This document shows, in pieces, positions 1 through 7,360 of a stretch of 64,000 nt of DNA. Both the position numbers and the translations under genes were made by a program. The DNA lies in contig NZ_CP053073.1 of NCBI RefSeq assembly GCF_013003985.1, positions 3,596,001 through 3,660,000 on the forward strand. The letters run 5' to 3'. Under the pieces are notes generated by a model. The model did no database searches and was not told where the DNA came from. It worked only from the letters and a program-made list of their open reading frames with translations. The stretch's first letter is position 1. Every line of letters starts with the position of its first letter. This stretch comes from Usitatibacter palustris. Its GTDB lineage: Bacteria; Pseudomonadota; Gammaproteobacteria; Burkholderiales; Usitatibacteraceae.

Positions 1-1154
1 GGTGTCATCGAATTGATGATGCCCTCGGTGCGCGCGAGCGCCTTCTCGCCGAGCTCGGGCGATTGCGAGGCCATCTGCGTGAGCTGCGCCGGGAGCTTGT
101 CCATGAGCGAGGCCATGCCGCCCATCTTCTTCATCTGCTGGAGCTGGGACTTGAAGTCGTCGAGGTCGAAGTCCTTGCCCTTCTTGAACTTCTCCGCGAG
201 CTTCTCGGCCTCGACGCGATCGACCTTGGCGTGGGCTTCCTCGACGAGCGAGAGGATGTCGCCCATGCCGAGGATGCGCGAGGCCATGCGCTCGGGGTGG
301 AACGCCTCGAAGCCATCCATCTTTTCCGAGACGCCGACGAACTTGATCGGCTTGCCGGTGACCTGGCGAACGGAGAGCGCCGCGCCGCCGCGCGCATCGC
401 CATCGAGCTTCGTGAGGACGATGCCGGTGAGCGGCAGCGCTTCGGCGAAAGCGCGCGCAACGTTCACCGCGTCCTGGCCCTGCATCGAGTCGACCACGAA
501 GAGCGTCTCGATCGGCTTCACGCCGGCGTGGATCGCCTTCACTTCGGCCATCATCGCTTCGTCGATCGCCAGGCGTCCGGCGGTGTCGACGATCAGCACG
601 TCGTAGTAATGCTTGCGCGCCCAGTCGAGCGCGGCCTCGGCGATCGCCACCGGCTTCTGCGACGTGTCCGACGGAAAGAGATCGACCTCGAGGTTCTTCG
701 CGAGGGTCGCCAGCTGCTCGATGGCGGCCGGGCGGTAGACGTCGGTCGAGACCAGGAGAATCTTCTTCTTGGTGGTCTTCGTGAGCAGCCGCGCGAGCTT
801 GCCGGCACTCGTGGTCTTGCCCGCGCCCTGCAGGCCGGCGAGCAGGAACACCGCGGGCGGCTGCGTGGCGAAATCGAGCGCGGCATTCGTGCCGCCCATC
901 AGCGCGACCAGCTCGGAATGGACGACGCCGATCAGCGCCTGGCCCGGCGTGAGGCTGCCGACCACCTCCTGGCCGAGCGCCTTTTCCTTCACGCGGGCGA
1001 CGAAATCCTTGACGACGGGAAGTCCGGCGTCGGCGTCGAGCAGCGCGAGGCGGACCTCGCGGAGCGCTTCCTGGATGTTGTCTTCAGTCAGGCGCGCGTG
1101 ACCGCGCAGCGTCTTTACAACGGAGGACAGGCGTTGGGTGAGGGCGTCGAGCAT
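1..1154 (-). CDS. ffh: Signal recognition particle protein Ffh (3' end outside window)
   Basis: GTPase of the signal recognition particle: binds 4.5S RNA and signal peptides of nascent inner-membrane proteins and docks with FtsY. Translation from the ATG at 1154 begins MLDALTQRLSSVVKTLRG, the conserved Ffh N-domain start. The G domain shows the P-loop GLQGAGKTTSAGKLA, then DTAGRL and TKLDGDARGG. The M domain begins and runs off the window at ...EGIINSMT after 384 codons (the family is about 450), so about 65 C-terminal residues are missing. It is divergent from the ccsA-like gene, a common betaproteobacterial arrangement. Identity is secure. Confidence 0.97.
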   Translation of the reverse strand, partial: MLDALTQRLSSVVKTLRGHARLTEDNIQEALREVRLALLDADAGLPVVKDFVARVKEKALGQEVVGSLTPGQALIGVVHSELVALMGGTNAALDFATQPPAVFLLAGLQGAGKTTSAGKLARLLTKTTKKKILLVSTDVYRPAAIEQLATLAKNLEVDLFPSDTSQKPVAIAEAALDWARKHYYDVLIVDTAGRLAIDEAMMAEVKAIHAGVKPIETLFVVDSMQGQDAVNVARAFAEALPLTGIVLTKLDGDARGGAALSVRQVTGKPIKFVGVSEKMDGFEAFHPERMASRILGMGDILSLVEEAHAKVDRVEAEKLAEKFKKGKDFDLDDFKSQLQQMKKMGGMASLMDKLPAQLTQMASQSPELGEKALARTEGIINSMT

Positions 1155-1194
1155 CGGGAAAGGGTAAACTGAAAGGGACTGGAACCGCGCGGAA

Positions 1195-2013
1195 ATGCTT
1201 GATTCCCTTTTGTATATTAGCACCGCGGCCTGCTGGCTCGCGTTGACCGGCATCGCCTTGAAGCAGGCCCGGCCCGGGCATTCCCCGGCCACCCTGGGGC
1301 GCGTCGTCGCGGTCCTTTTCCCGCTGGGCCTCGTCCTGCACGCCATGCTCATCTACAACGGCGTGATGGTCGCCGAAGGGCTCAACCTCGGATTCGCGAA
1401 CGCGGTATCGCTCATCGTTTGGCTCACTGCGCTCATCTACTGGCTCGCGAGCATCGTCTATCGGGGACTGTCGAGCATGCAGGGGATGATGGCGCCGGTG
1501 GCACTCGTGGCCGTCGCGGTGCAATTCCTCGTGCCCTCGCGCCACATCGTCACCTACACCGGCGAGCCGCTCTTCACGCTGCACTTCGCCATCGCGATGC
1601 TGGGCTACGCGCTGTTCATCGTGGCCACCGTGCACGCGGTGGTGATGCTCGTGGAGGAAAAGTGGCTGCACAAGGGCGTCATGCCGCCGTTCCTGCGCAC
1701 GCTGCCCCCGCTGCTCGAGATGGAGGCGCTGCTCTTCCGCGTGCTCCTCGCCGCATTCGTGATGCTCACGCTCACCGTGATCACGGGCCTGTTCTTCTCC
1801 GAGCAGCTCTTCGGCAAGCCCCTGACCTTCACCCACAAGTCGATCTTCGGAATCATCTCGTGGTTCATCTTCGGCGGCCTGCTCGTAGGCCACTACGCGT
1901 GGGGCTGGCGCGGCCGCAGGGCCGTGCACTGGACGCTCGCCGGATTCACCACGCTCCTGCTCGCGTACGTGGGCAGCAAGTTCGTGGCTGAAATCATCCT
2001 GCAGCGCGGCTGA
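1195..2013 (+). CDS. ypjD: CcsA/YpjD-type cytochrome c assembly-like membrane protein
   Basis: Inner-membrane protein of 272 residues with about eight hydrophobic helices, of the CcsA/CcmC/YpjD type. The family is related to heme-handling proteins of cytochrome c biogenesis; the exact role of the stand-alone YpjD branch is not well defined. Supporting stretches are HFAIAMLGYALF (periplasmic loop and helix with a conserved His), FTHKSIFGIISW (a second conserved His) and HYAWGWRGRRAVHW near the end (tryptophan-rich segment). The start is ATG 1195. It sits between ffh, read divergently, and the CorB-type gene, which begins 2 bases after its stop, so the two are probably cotranscribed. Confidence 0.88.
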   Translation: MLDSLLYISTAACWLALTGIALKQARPGHSPATLGRVVAVLFPLGLVLHAMLIYNGVMVAEGLNLGFANAVSLIVWLTALIYWLASIVYRGLSSMQGMMAPVALVAVAVQFLVPSRHIVTYTGEPLFTLHFAIAMLGYALFIVATVHAVVMLVEEKWLHKGVMPPFLRTLPPLLEMEALLFRVLLAAFVMLTLTVITGLFFSEQLFGKPLTFTHKSIFGIISWFIFGGLLVGHYAWGWRGRRAVHWTLAGFTTLLLAYVGSKFVAEIILQRG

Positions 2014-2015
2014 TA

Positions 2016-3311
2016 GTGGGCGACATCCCCCTCAGTTGGCTGTTCGGCACGCTCGCGGTGTTGCTGCTGGTTTCGGGCTTCTTCTCGGCCGCGGAGACCA
2101 GCATGATGGCGCTCAACCGCTATCGCCTGCGCCACCTCGTGCGCGAGGGCCGGACCTCGGCGATGCTCGCGCAGAAGCTCCTCGATCGCACCGACCGGCT
2201 GCTGGGCGTGATCCTGCTCGGCAACAACCTCATCAACGCCGCCTCCGCCGTGCTGGTCACGCAGATCGCGATCCGGCTCTTCGGCGACGGCGAGATGACA
2301 CTGGCGATCGCCACGGGTGCGGTGACGTTCTTCATCCTGGTGTTCGCCGAGATCACGCCCAAGGTGATCGGTGCCACGTATCCGGAGGCGCTGGCACTCC
2401 CGGCGGCCTTCGTGCTGACGCCGATGCTGCGGGTGTTCTATCCGATCGTGTGGTTCGTGAACCTCTTCGTGCAGGCGCTGCTGACGATCATGTTCATCAA
2501 GCCGCGCGACGAGGAAGAGCACCAGCACCTATCGCTCGAGGAGCTGCGCACGCTCGTGCTCGAAGGCGGCAAGTACATCCCGAAGAAGCACCACTCGATC
2601 CTGCTCAACCTCTTCGAGCTCGAGGACATGACGGTCGACGACACGATGACGCCGCGCGGCCACATCGAGTCGATCGATCTCTCCGACGACATCGACGACA
2701 TCCGCATGAAGGTCGCGACCGCGCACCACACGCGGCTCATGGTCTACGACGGCAGCCTCGACAAGGTGGAGGGCATCCTCCACGTGCGCAAGTTCCTGAA
2801 CGCCTCGCGCCACGAAGAGCTCGACAAGGACGGCATCCGGGCGATCCTGCGCGAGCCCTATTTCATTCCCGAAGGCACGGGGCTGCTCGACCAGCTGCAG
2901 AATTTCCAGGAGCGCCTGCGCCACATCGCGATCGTGGTCGACGAGTACGGTGAGGTGCTGGGGCTGGTCACGCTGCAGGACATCCTCGAGGAGATCGTCG
3001 GCGAGTTCACCAGCCAGTCGCCGGTCGCCGGCCGCCTCTACAGCAAGGAGCCCGACGGCACGGTGATCGCCGACGGCGCGTGTCCGCTGCGCGTGCTCAA
3101 CCGCAAGGCCGGGTTCGATTTCCCCCTCGATGGCCCGAAAACACTGAACGGCCTGCTGCTCGAAAAACTGGAAGACATTCCGGAGCCCGGCACGAAGGTA
3201 AACATCGCCGGCCACGACGCGGAGATCCTCCAGGTGCAGAACCGGATGGTGAAGGTCGTGAAGATCCTGCCGATCAAGCCCGAGGAAGCGGCGGAAGCCG
3301 AAGCGGCCTGA
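2016..3311 (+). CDS. corB: HlyC/CorC family transporter (DUF21-CBS-CorC_HlyC)
   Basis: Predicted CNNM/CorB-type magnesium or divalent-cation transporter of the inner membrane. Domain order: DUF21 transmembrane region (about residues 5-190, including AAETSMMALNRYRLRHL), a CBS pair (about 205-330, with TPRGHIESIDL and IVVDEYGEVLGLVTLQDILE), and a C-terminal CorC_HlyC domain (about 345-425). The length of 431 fits the family. It starts with GTG 2 bases after the ccsA-like gene, so translation is likely coupled. It ends a few bases before an inverted repeat that may also act as a transcript end. The function as a cation transporter comes from the family. Confidence 0.9.
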   Translation: MGDIPLSWLFGTLAVLLLVSGFFSAAETSMMALNRYRLRHLVREGRTSAMLAQKLLDRTDRLLGVILLGNNLINAASAVLVTQIAIRLFGDGEMTLAIATGAVTFFILVFAEITPKVIGATYPEALALPAAFVLTPMLRVFYPIVWFVNLFVQALLTIMFIKPRDEEEHQHLSLEELRTLVLEGGKYIPKKHHSILLNLFELEDMTVDDTMTPRGHIESIDLSDDIDDIRMKVATAHHTRLMVYDGSLDKVEGILHVRKFLNASRHEELDKDGIRAILREPYFIPEGTGLLDQLQNFQERLRHIAIVVDEYGEVLGLVTLQDILEEIVGEFTSQSPVAGRLYSKEPDGTVIADGACPLRVLNRKAGFDFPLDGPKTLNGLLLEKLEDIPEPGTKVNIAGHDAEILQVQNRMVKVVKILPIKPEEAAEAEAA

Positions 3312-3313
3312 AG

Positions 3314-3411
3314 AACTGTCATCCTGAGGGCCGAAGGCCCGAAGGACCTGCTTTAGGCAGTTAACCCACTCCAGCAGGTCCTTCGGGCCTTCGGCCCTCA
3401 GGATGACAGTT
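3314..3411. repeat. Palindromic repeat, GTCATCCTGAGG family, copy A
   Basis: Perfect 39-bp inverted repeat (arms 3314-3352 and 3373-3411) around a 20-bp loop. The arm begins AACTGTCATCCTGAGGG and ends GAAGGACCTGCT. The same arm recurs at 33.2, 34.2, 43.0, 48.9, 49.6 and 50.0 kb. It lies between two convergent genes and supplies the stop codon of the oxidoreductase on the minus strand. Confidence 0.92.
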
Positions 3412-4516
3412 GGAAAGAATCCACGAACCGTCGATCGATCCGGTCCTTCCACCGCCACGCCCACTCCCCGCTGAACGAGAACGGTCCCCACGCGCCGACC
3501 GCGTTGCGATCGCCCGTGGAGATGAGCGAGAGATAGCGGCGCTGCGCTTTCCAGCGCTGGAGCGGCGCGCCCGCGAGCGCGGCCCGGATGTTCTGCGAGA
3601 GCACGTTGCCCGCGCGCACCGCGAACACGCCGGCCTTCGGCCGCGGGTCGTCGACCCGCGTGGCGCAATCGCCCGCGGCGAAGACACCGGGATGCGAAAC
3701 CGATTGCAGATACTCGTCGATCGAGAGGAAGCCCTGGCGGTCGATCTCGAAGCCCGAATCGCGAAAGAGGTCGGGCGCCCCCGCCCCTCCCGCCCAGAAG
3801 GTCGCGTCCGACGCGAATTCCATCTTGTTCGCGAGCTGCACGCTCTTCTCGCGCACGTCGATCACTTCGCTGGCCGCATGCACGCCGATGCCGCGCGCCG
3901 CGCAGCGCCGAAGGAGGTCGCGCCGTGCGCCCTCCGGAAACCCGGGCATGACGATCGGCGTGTCGGTGAACACGCGCACGTGCGGGCCGGTGGGGCCCAG
4001 CTCGCACTTCAGTCGCCAGTCCATCGCAAGCGCGAGCTCCACGCCACCGGCACCGCCGCCGACGATCGAGATCGAGGTCACGGTGCCCGCGTGCGCCGCT
4101 TCGAGCACACGCTGCCATCCCTCGACGGCCTGTTCGAGCGGACGCACGGCAATCGCGAATTGCTCCACGCCGTGCGCGCTGCCGATGCGCGGTACTGAAC
4201 CGATGTTCACCGACAGGACGTCGTAGGCAAGGACACTGCCGTCGGCGCAGATCACTTCGCGCATCGACGGATTCACGAGCACCGCGTTGCTCTGCACGAA
4301 GGAAGCGTGGGCGCGCGCGGCGAGCTTCACGAGATCGATGGCGATCTCGTCGAAGCGGTAGTGGCCCGCGATGCAGCCGGGGAGCATGCCCGTGTAGGGA
4401 AGCTGCGGGCGCGGCGTGACCAGCGTGACGCTCAAGGACTGGTCGGCGCGTTCGCCCAGGTCTTTCAAAACATGCAGGTGCGCGTGGCCCCCGCCCAGCA
4501 GGACGAGCCGCTTCAA
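3398..4516 (-). CDS. NDH-2-like FAD/NAD oxidoreductase, SelD-associated type
   Basis: Pyridine nucleotide-disulfide oxidoreductase fold, 372 residues: FAD-binding LVLLGGGHAHLHVLKDL at the N-terminus, NAD-binding IVGGGAGGVELALAM near residue 150, and GVFAAGDCATR near 290 closing the FAD site. The motif LPYTGMLPGCIAGHY matches the family that in many genomes is fused to or next to selenophosphate synthetase SelD (TIGR03169 type). No selD is present in this window. No redox Cys pair of the lipoamide dehydrogenase type is seen, so it resembles NADH:quinone oxidoreductases. Its start overlaps the stop of the DUF3047 gene by ATGA. Its last codons (QLSS-stop) lie inside the palindromic repeat. The substrate is unknown. 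Confidence 0.8.
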   Translation of the reverse strand: MKRLVLLGGGHAHLHVLKDLGERADQSLSVTLVTPRPQLPYTGMLPGCIAGHYRFDEIAIDLVKLAARAHASFVQSNAVLVNPSMREVICADGSVLAYDVLSVNIGSVPRIGSAHGVEQFAIAVRPLEQAVEGWQRVLEAAHAGTVTSISIVGGGAGGVELALAMDWRLKCELGPTGPHVRVFTDTPIVMPGFPEGARRDLLRRCAARGIGVHAASEVIDVREKSVQLANKMEFASDATFWAGGAGAPDLFRDSGFEIDRQGFLSIDEYLQSVSHPGVFAAGDCATRVDDPRPKAGVFAVRAGNVLSQNIRAALAGAPLQRWKAQRRYLSLISTGDRNAVGAWGPFSFSGEWAWRWKDRIDRRFVDSFQLSS

Positions 4517-5238
4517 CGCCGGGCCTCCAAGCGCAGGTCGCCGAACCAGGCCGTGACGCTCTCACCGGTCTGGTCGGTATCGGCCGAAACCGCCACGCCC
4601 GAGATGCGCGGTGTGGGCTTCTTCCATGAATCGCCGAAGGCCGCACGGAAATCGGCTTCCACGTCGCGAGATTCGGCGGCCCACTGCCCGGCCTGCGCCG
4701 GCCCGGACTTCAACACGATGAGGCGTACGCGGTCCGTGTAGGGATTCCACACGCTCGTGCCGACCGGATTGCGGTTGTCCCAGACGTAGCAGATCGCCGC
4801 GGTCGGCAGCTCCGCGCCATAGACGAGCTTCGCGATCGCCATCCGCGCGCGTTGAGTGATCGTGAGATCCGACTCGGGCACATCGAAAGTCACGTAGACG
4901 CGCGCCGCGTAGTCATCGCCTTCCTTGCTGAGGAGATCCGCTTTCTCGAGCACGCGATCAACTTTCCAGCGCCAGGCGAGGATGGGACGTTCCGTGGGCT
5001 CCACCGCGAGGCGATGGCCGAAGGAACCGGCGGCCGCAACCGAGCGAACGCGCATCACGGTGCGGCCTTCGTCGGCGACGAGGGTGAACTCCGGCGGCTT
5101 GAGGTTCGGGATCAGCAAGGGCTGCCATGCGGTGGGAAAGACGGTGCCGGGCGGTGAGGAGGAGAAAGGCGTGATCGACGTCGGCTCGGCAGCGACGGCA
5201 ACAAATACAACGACGAGCAGCCACAGCCCGCGAATCAC
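4513..5238 (-). CDS. DUF3047 secreted protein
   Basis: 241 residues with an N-terminal signal peptide (MIRGLWLLVVVFVAVAAEP) and a DUF3047-like core: LAWRWKVDRVLEKADLLSKE, AARVYVTFDV, TAAICYVWDN, and a late EADFRAAFGDSWKKPTPRIS. It is probably periplasmic; the biochemical role of the family is unknown. It overlaps the glycosyltransferase gene upstream (TIGR04282 type) by 4 bases and the oxidoreductase gene downstream by 4 bases, so it is part of the minus-strand operon. Confidence 0.78.
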   Translation of the reverse strand: MIRGLWLLVVVFVAVAAEPTSITPFSSSPPGTVFPTAWQPLLIPNLKPPEFTLVADEGRTVMRVRSVAAAGSFGHRLAVEPTERPILAWRWKVDRVLEKADLLSKEGDDYAARVYVTFDVPESDLTITQRARMAIAKLVYGAELPTAAICYVWDNRNPVGTSVWNPYTDRVRLIVLKSGPAQAGQWAAESRDVEADFRAAFGDSWKKPTPRISGVAVSADTDQTGESVTAWFGDLRLEARR

Positions 5239-5870
5239 GAGAGAACCTCCTGGAGACGGCCCTCGCGCTGCAGCCGTGCGTAATCTTCAGGACGATCGAC
5301 ATCCCAAAGCGTCGCGAGTTCGTGCCACTTGATGCGGCCCGCCTCGAGGCGCGCGCGCGTCTGGGTCATCACCGCGGCGGTTCCCCAGTTCACGCCCTCG
5401 AAAAGCGAGGGTTGTGGCCGTGCAAGTCCCACGAGCACGTAGCCGCCGTCCTCCGCGGGCGCGAACACGGCCTCGCACTTCGTGAGCGCGCCCCAAGCGG
5501 CGTGCAGGTCGGCTGCGGAGAGTGCCGGGCAGTCGCTGCCGATGAGCAGGCGCGGCGTGCCCGCTGCGAAGGCCGCGTGCATGCGCGCGCCGAGATCCGC
5601 GCCCCGCTGGCGATGGAGCGTGGCGCCGAACTGTGCGGCGCAGCGTTCGAAGAACGGATGCGTCTCGTCGGGCGCGCACCAGAGCTCCACGGGCCCGAGC
5701 CGCGCCTGCGAGGCGATCGAGAGCGCCTGGCGCACGAGCCCGGCATGCAACGCGGCCGCTCCTTCCGCGCCGAGCAGCGGCACCAGGCGCGTCTTCACCT
5801 CGCCCGCGACCGGCGCCTTCGCGAAGACCGTCACGCGCGGCGCGTCAGGCGCGCGGGCCGCGGGCGTCAT
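5235..5870 (-). CDS. rSAM/selenodomain-associated transferase 1 (TIGR04282-type)
   Basis: Small nucleotidyl/glycosyltransferase-like protein, 211 residues. The N-terminus carries VTVFAKAPVAGEVKTRLVP, the signature of the family known from arsenosugar biosynthesis neighbourhoods; further support is LLIGSDCPALSAADL, FAPAEDGGYVLVGL and TLWDVDRPEDYARL. It is predicted to be cytosolic and to act with its TIGR04283-type partner on a sugar donor. The start at 5870 lies inside the end of the partner gene (26-base overlap). The exact donor and acceptor are not known from the sequence. Confidence 0.88.
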   Translation of the reverse strand: MTPAARAPDAPRVTVFAKAPVAGEVKTRLVPLLGAEGAAALHAGLVRQALSIASQARLGPVELWCAPDETHPFFERCAAQFGATLHRQRGADLGARMHAAFAAGTPRLLIGSDCPALSAADLHAAWGALTKCEAVFAPAEDGGYVLVGLARPQPSLFEGVNWGTAAVMTQTRARLEAGRIKWHELATLWDVDRPEDYARLQREGRLQEVLS

Positions 5871-6540
5871 AGCGTTGCGCGAGGTCGTTCGGGTTGGCGC
5901 CGAGGAAGTAGGCGAGACGCAGGTGCCACATGAGGAGGATCGTACGCACCGTTCCGCGCTTTTCCCAGCGTCGGCCGGATGTCGTCACGCGGGAGGCGAG
6001 GCACGCGGGGCGCGAGATGCGCTTCAGGGCGCGCGACAACGCGATGTCTTCCATCAACGCGATCGCCGGAAAGCCGCCCACTTGTTCGAAAGCCGTGCGC
6101 CGCACGAACATCGCCTGGTCGCCGGTGGCGATGCCCGTGAGCCGCGAACGCGCGTTCATGAAGAAGGCGACGATCGGAAGAAGCGCGCTCGCCCCCGCGA
6201 TCGTCACATCGAACCGGCCCCAGGCCCGGCCCTGCGCCAGGCCCTCGCGAATCGCGGCGAGCGCGTTGGCCGGCAGCGCGGTATCGGCGTGGAGGAAGAG
6301 GAGGACATCGCCGCTGCTCGCGCGCGCACCGGCATTCATCTGCGCGGCACGTCCGCGGGGCGCCTCGAGCACCTGGTCGGCCAGCGGTGCTGCGAGAGAG
6401 CGCGTGGCATCGCGGCTTCCCCCATCGACGACGATCACCTCGGCATCGAGCGCCTGCAGCGGCGCGAGGAAGGCCTCGATCCCCGCCGCCTCGTCGAGCG
6501 CCGGTATCACGATGGAAACGGAGTGACCCGGCGCCTCCAT
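5845..6540 (-). CDS. rSAM/selenodomain-associated transferase 2 (TIGR04283-type glycosyltransferase)
   Basis: Family 2 glycosyltransferase of 231 residues. Motifs in order: VSIVIPALDEAAGIEAFL, EVIVVDGGSRDAT, APRGRAAQMNAGA, the DxD-type LFLHADTALP, and RLAYFLGANPNDLAQRYD at the end. The whole pattern matches the TIGR04283 partner of TIGR04282, both known from arsenosugar gene clusters. ATG 6540 was chosen because it falls directly after the DUF547 gene stop and gives the canonical N-terminus. In-frame codons further upstream belong to an overlapping frame of the DUF547 gene. Confidence 0.87.
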   Translation of the reverse strand: MEAPGHSVSIVIPALDEAAGIEAFLAPLQALDAEVIVVDGGSRDATRSLAAPLADQVLEAPRGRAAQMNAGARASSGDVLLFLHADTALPANALAAIREGLAQGRAWGRFDVTIAGASALLPIVAFFMNARSRLTGIATGDQAMFVRRTAFEQVGGFPAIALMEDIALSRALKRISRPACLASRVTTSGRRWEKRGTVRTILLMWHLRLAYFLGANPNDLAQRYDARGPRA

Positions 6541-6542
6541 CT

Positions 6543-7349
6543 CTACTTCACGTCGTTGAGCGACCAGTCGTACTCGAGGAACGCGACGTCCGCTTTCTGC
6601 TCGCGGACGATCGCGCGCTCCTCGGGCTTGTCGGCGAGGAGGTCCGCGTACTTCGCGGCGGTGGCCTTCACCGACGTGTAGCCGCGATGACCCTTCTCGA
6701 AATCCTTGCCGTACCAGTCGAAGATCTTCGAGAGCTCGAGCTTGCCGGTGGCCGCGCTGTAGCGGTTGCGCGTGCGGTCCGACAGGAAGCGGCGCATGCC
6801 CGCTTCGAGCTGCGCATCGAGCTTCTCGGCCGTGAACGCATCGTTCGCAAGCATCGGGCAGCCGATCGAGGCGCACACGACCGCGACATGGACGCGCGGC
6901 TCGTCGTACACGCCCTCCTTCCGCAGGATCTCGTGCTCGACCTGGTCGAGATATGCGGGCTGGCCGAAGAGCGTGAAGAACTTGTCCTTCCAGGGATTCC
7001 CGAAGACGGTACCGAAATCGCGGATGGATTTGATGTTCGGGTAGCGCGTGAGGATCTTCTCGATCGTGAACGCGTTGTACGCATTGATGAGGAACGCCTG
7101 CTGCTGCGGTTTCGTCCACGCGTCGAACTCGGCGCGCGTGACCTTCGAGTAGCTGTCCGTCACGGCCTTGAACGCCGCGCGGTCCTTCGCGAATCCGGCG
7201 TAGTCCACGCGCGAGGCATTGCCGTTCTGCACATATTTCACGTGCTTCTTGAGGAGATCGTCCCAGGCCTTGTGCGAGTGATCGACCTCGGCCCACGCGC
7301 CGGTCGCCGCGAGTGCCAGCACCGCCACCAGCCAACGCATTGCACTCAT
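6543..7349 (-). CDS. DUF547 domain protein, secreted
   Basis: 268 residues: signal peptide MSAMRWLVAVLALAATGAWA followed by a DUF547 core with VDYAGFAKDR, AFLINAYNAFTIEKILTRYP, SIRDFGTVF, DQVEHEILRK and VHVAVVCASIGCPML. The Asn-Ala-Tyr-Asn and His-Glu motifs and the Cys in ASIGCP are typical of the family, whose activity is not established. The start at 7349 is set by AGGAGG seven bases upstream. It begins 11 bases after the stop of the TVP38-flavoprotein gene. Export suggests a periplasmic role. Confidence 0.85.
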   Translation of the reverse strand: MSAMRWLVAVLALAATGAWAEVDHSHKAWDDLLKKHVKYVQNGNASRVDYAGFAKDRAAFKAVTDSYSKVTRAEFDAWTKPQQQAFLINAYNAFTIEKILTRYPNIKSIRDFGTVFGNPWKDKFFTLFGQPAYLDQVEHEILRKEGVYDEPRVHVAVVCASIGCPMLANDAFTAEKLDAQLEAGMRRFLSDRTRNRYSAATGKLELSKIFDWYGKDFEKGHRGYTSVKATAAKYADLLADKPEERAIVREQKADVAFLEYDWSLNDVK

Positions 7350-7360
7350 CGCCGCGCCTC

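Noticed and set aside
63..1172. Long plus-strand open frames opposite ffh
   Set aside because: They are antisense to a clear Ffh reading frame, have Arg/Glu/His-rich composition and match no family; typical of high-GC shadow frames.
1084..1929. Minus-strand open frame of 281 codons opposite the ccsA-like gene
   Set aside because: Composition is Arg/His/Glu-rich without domains, and the opposite strand encodes a coherent multi-helix membrane protein.
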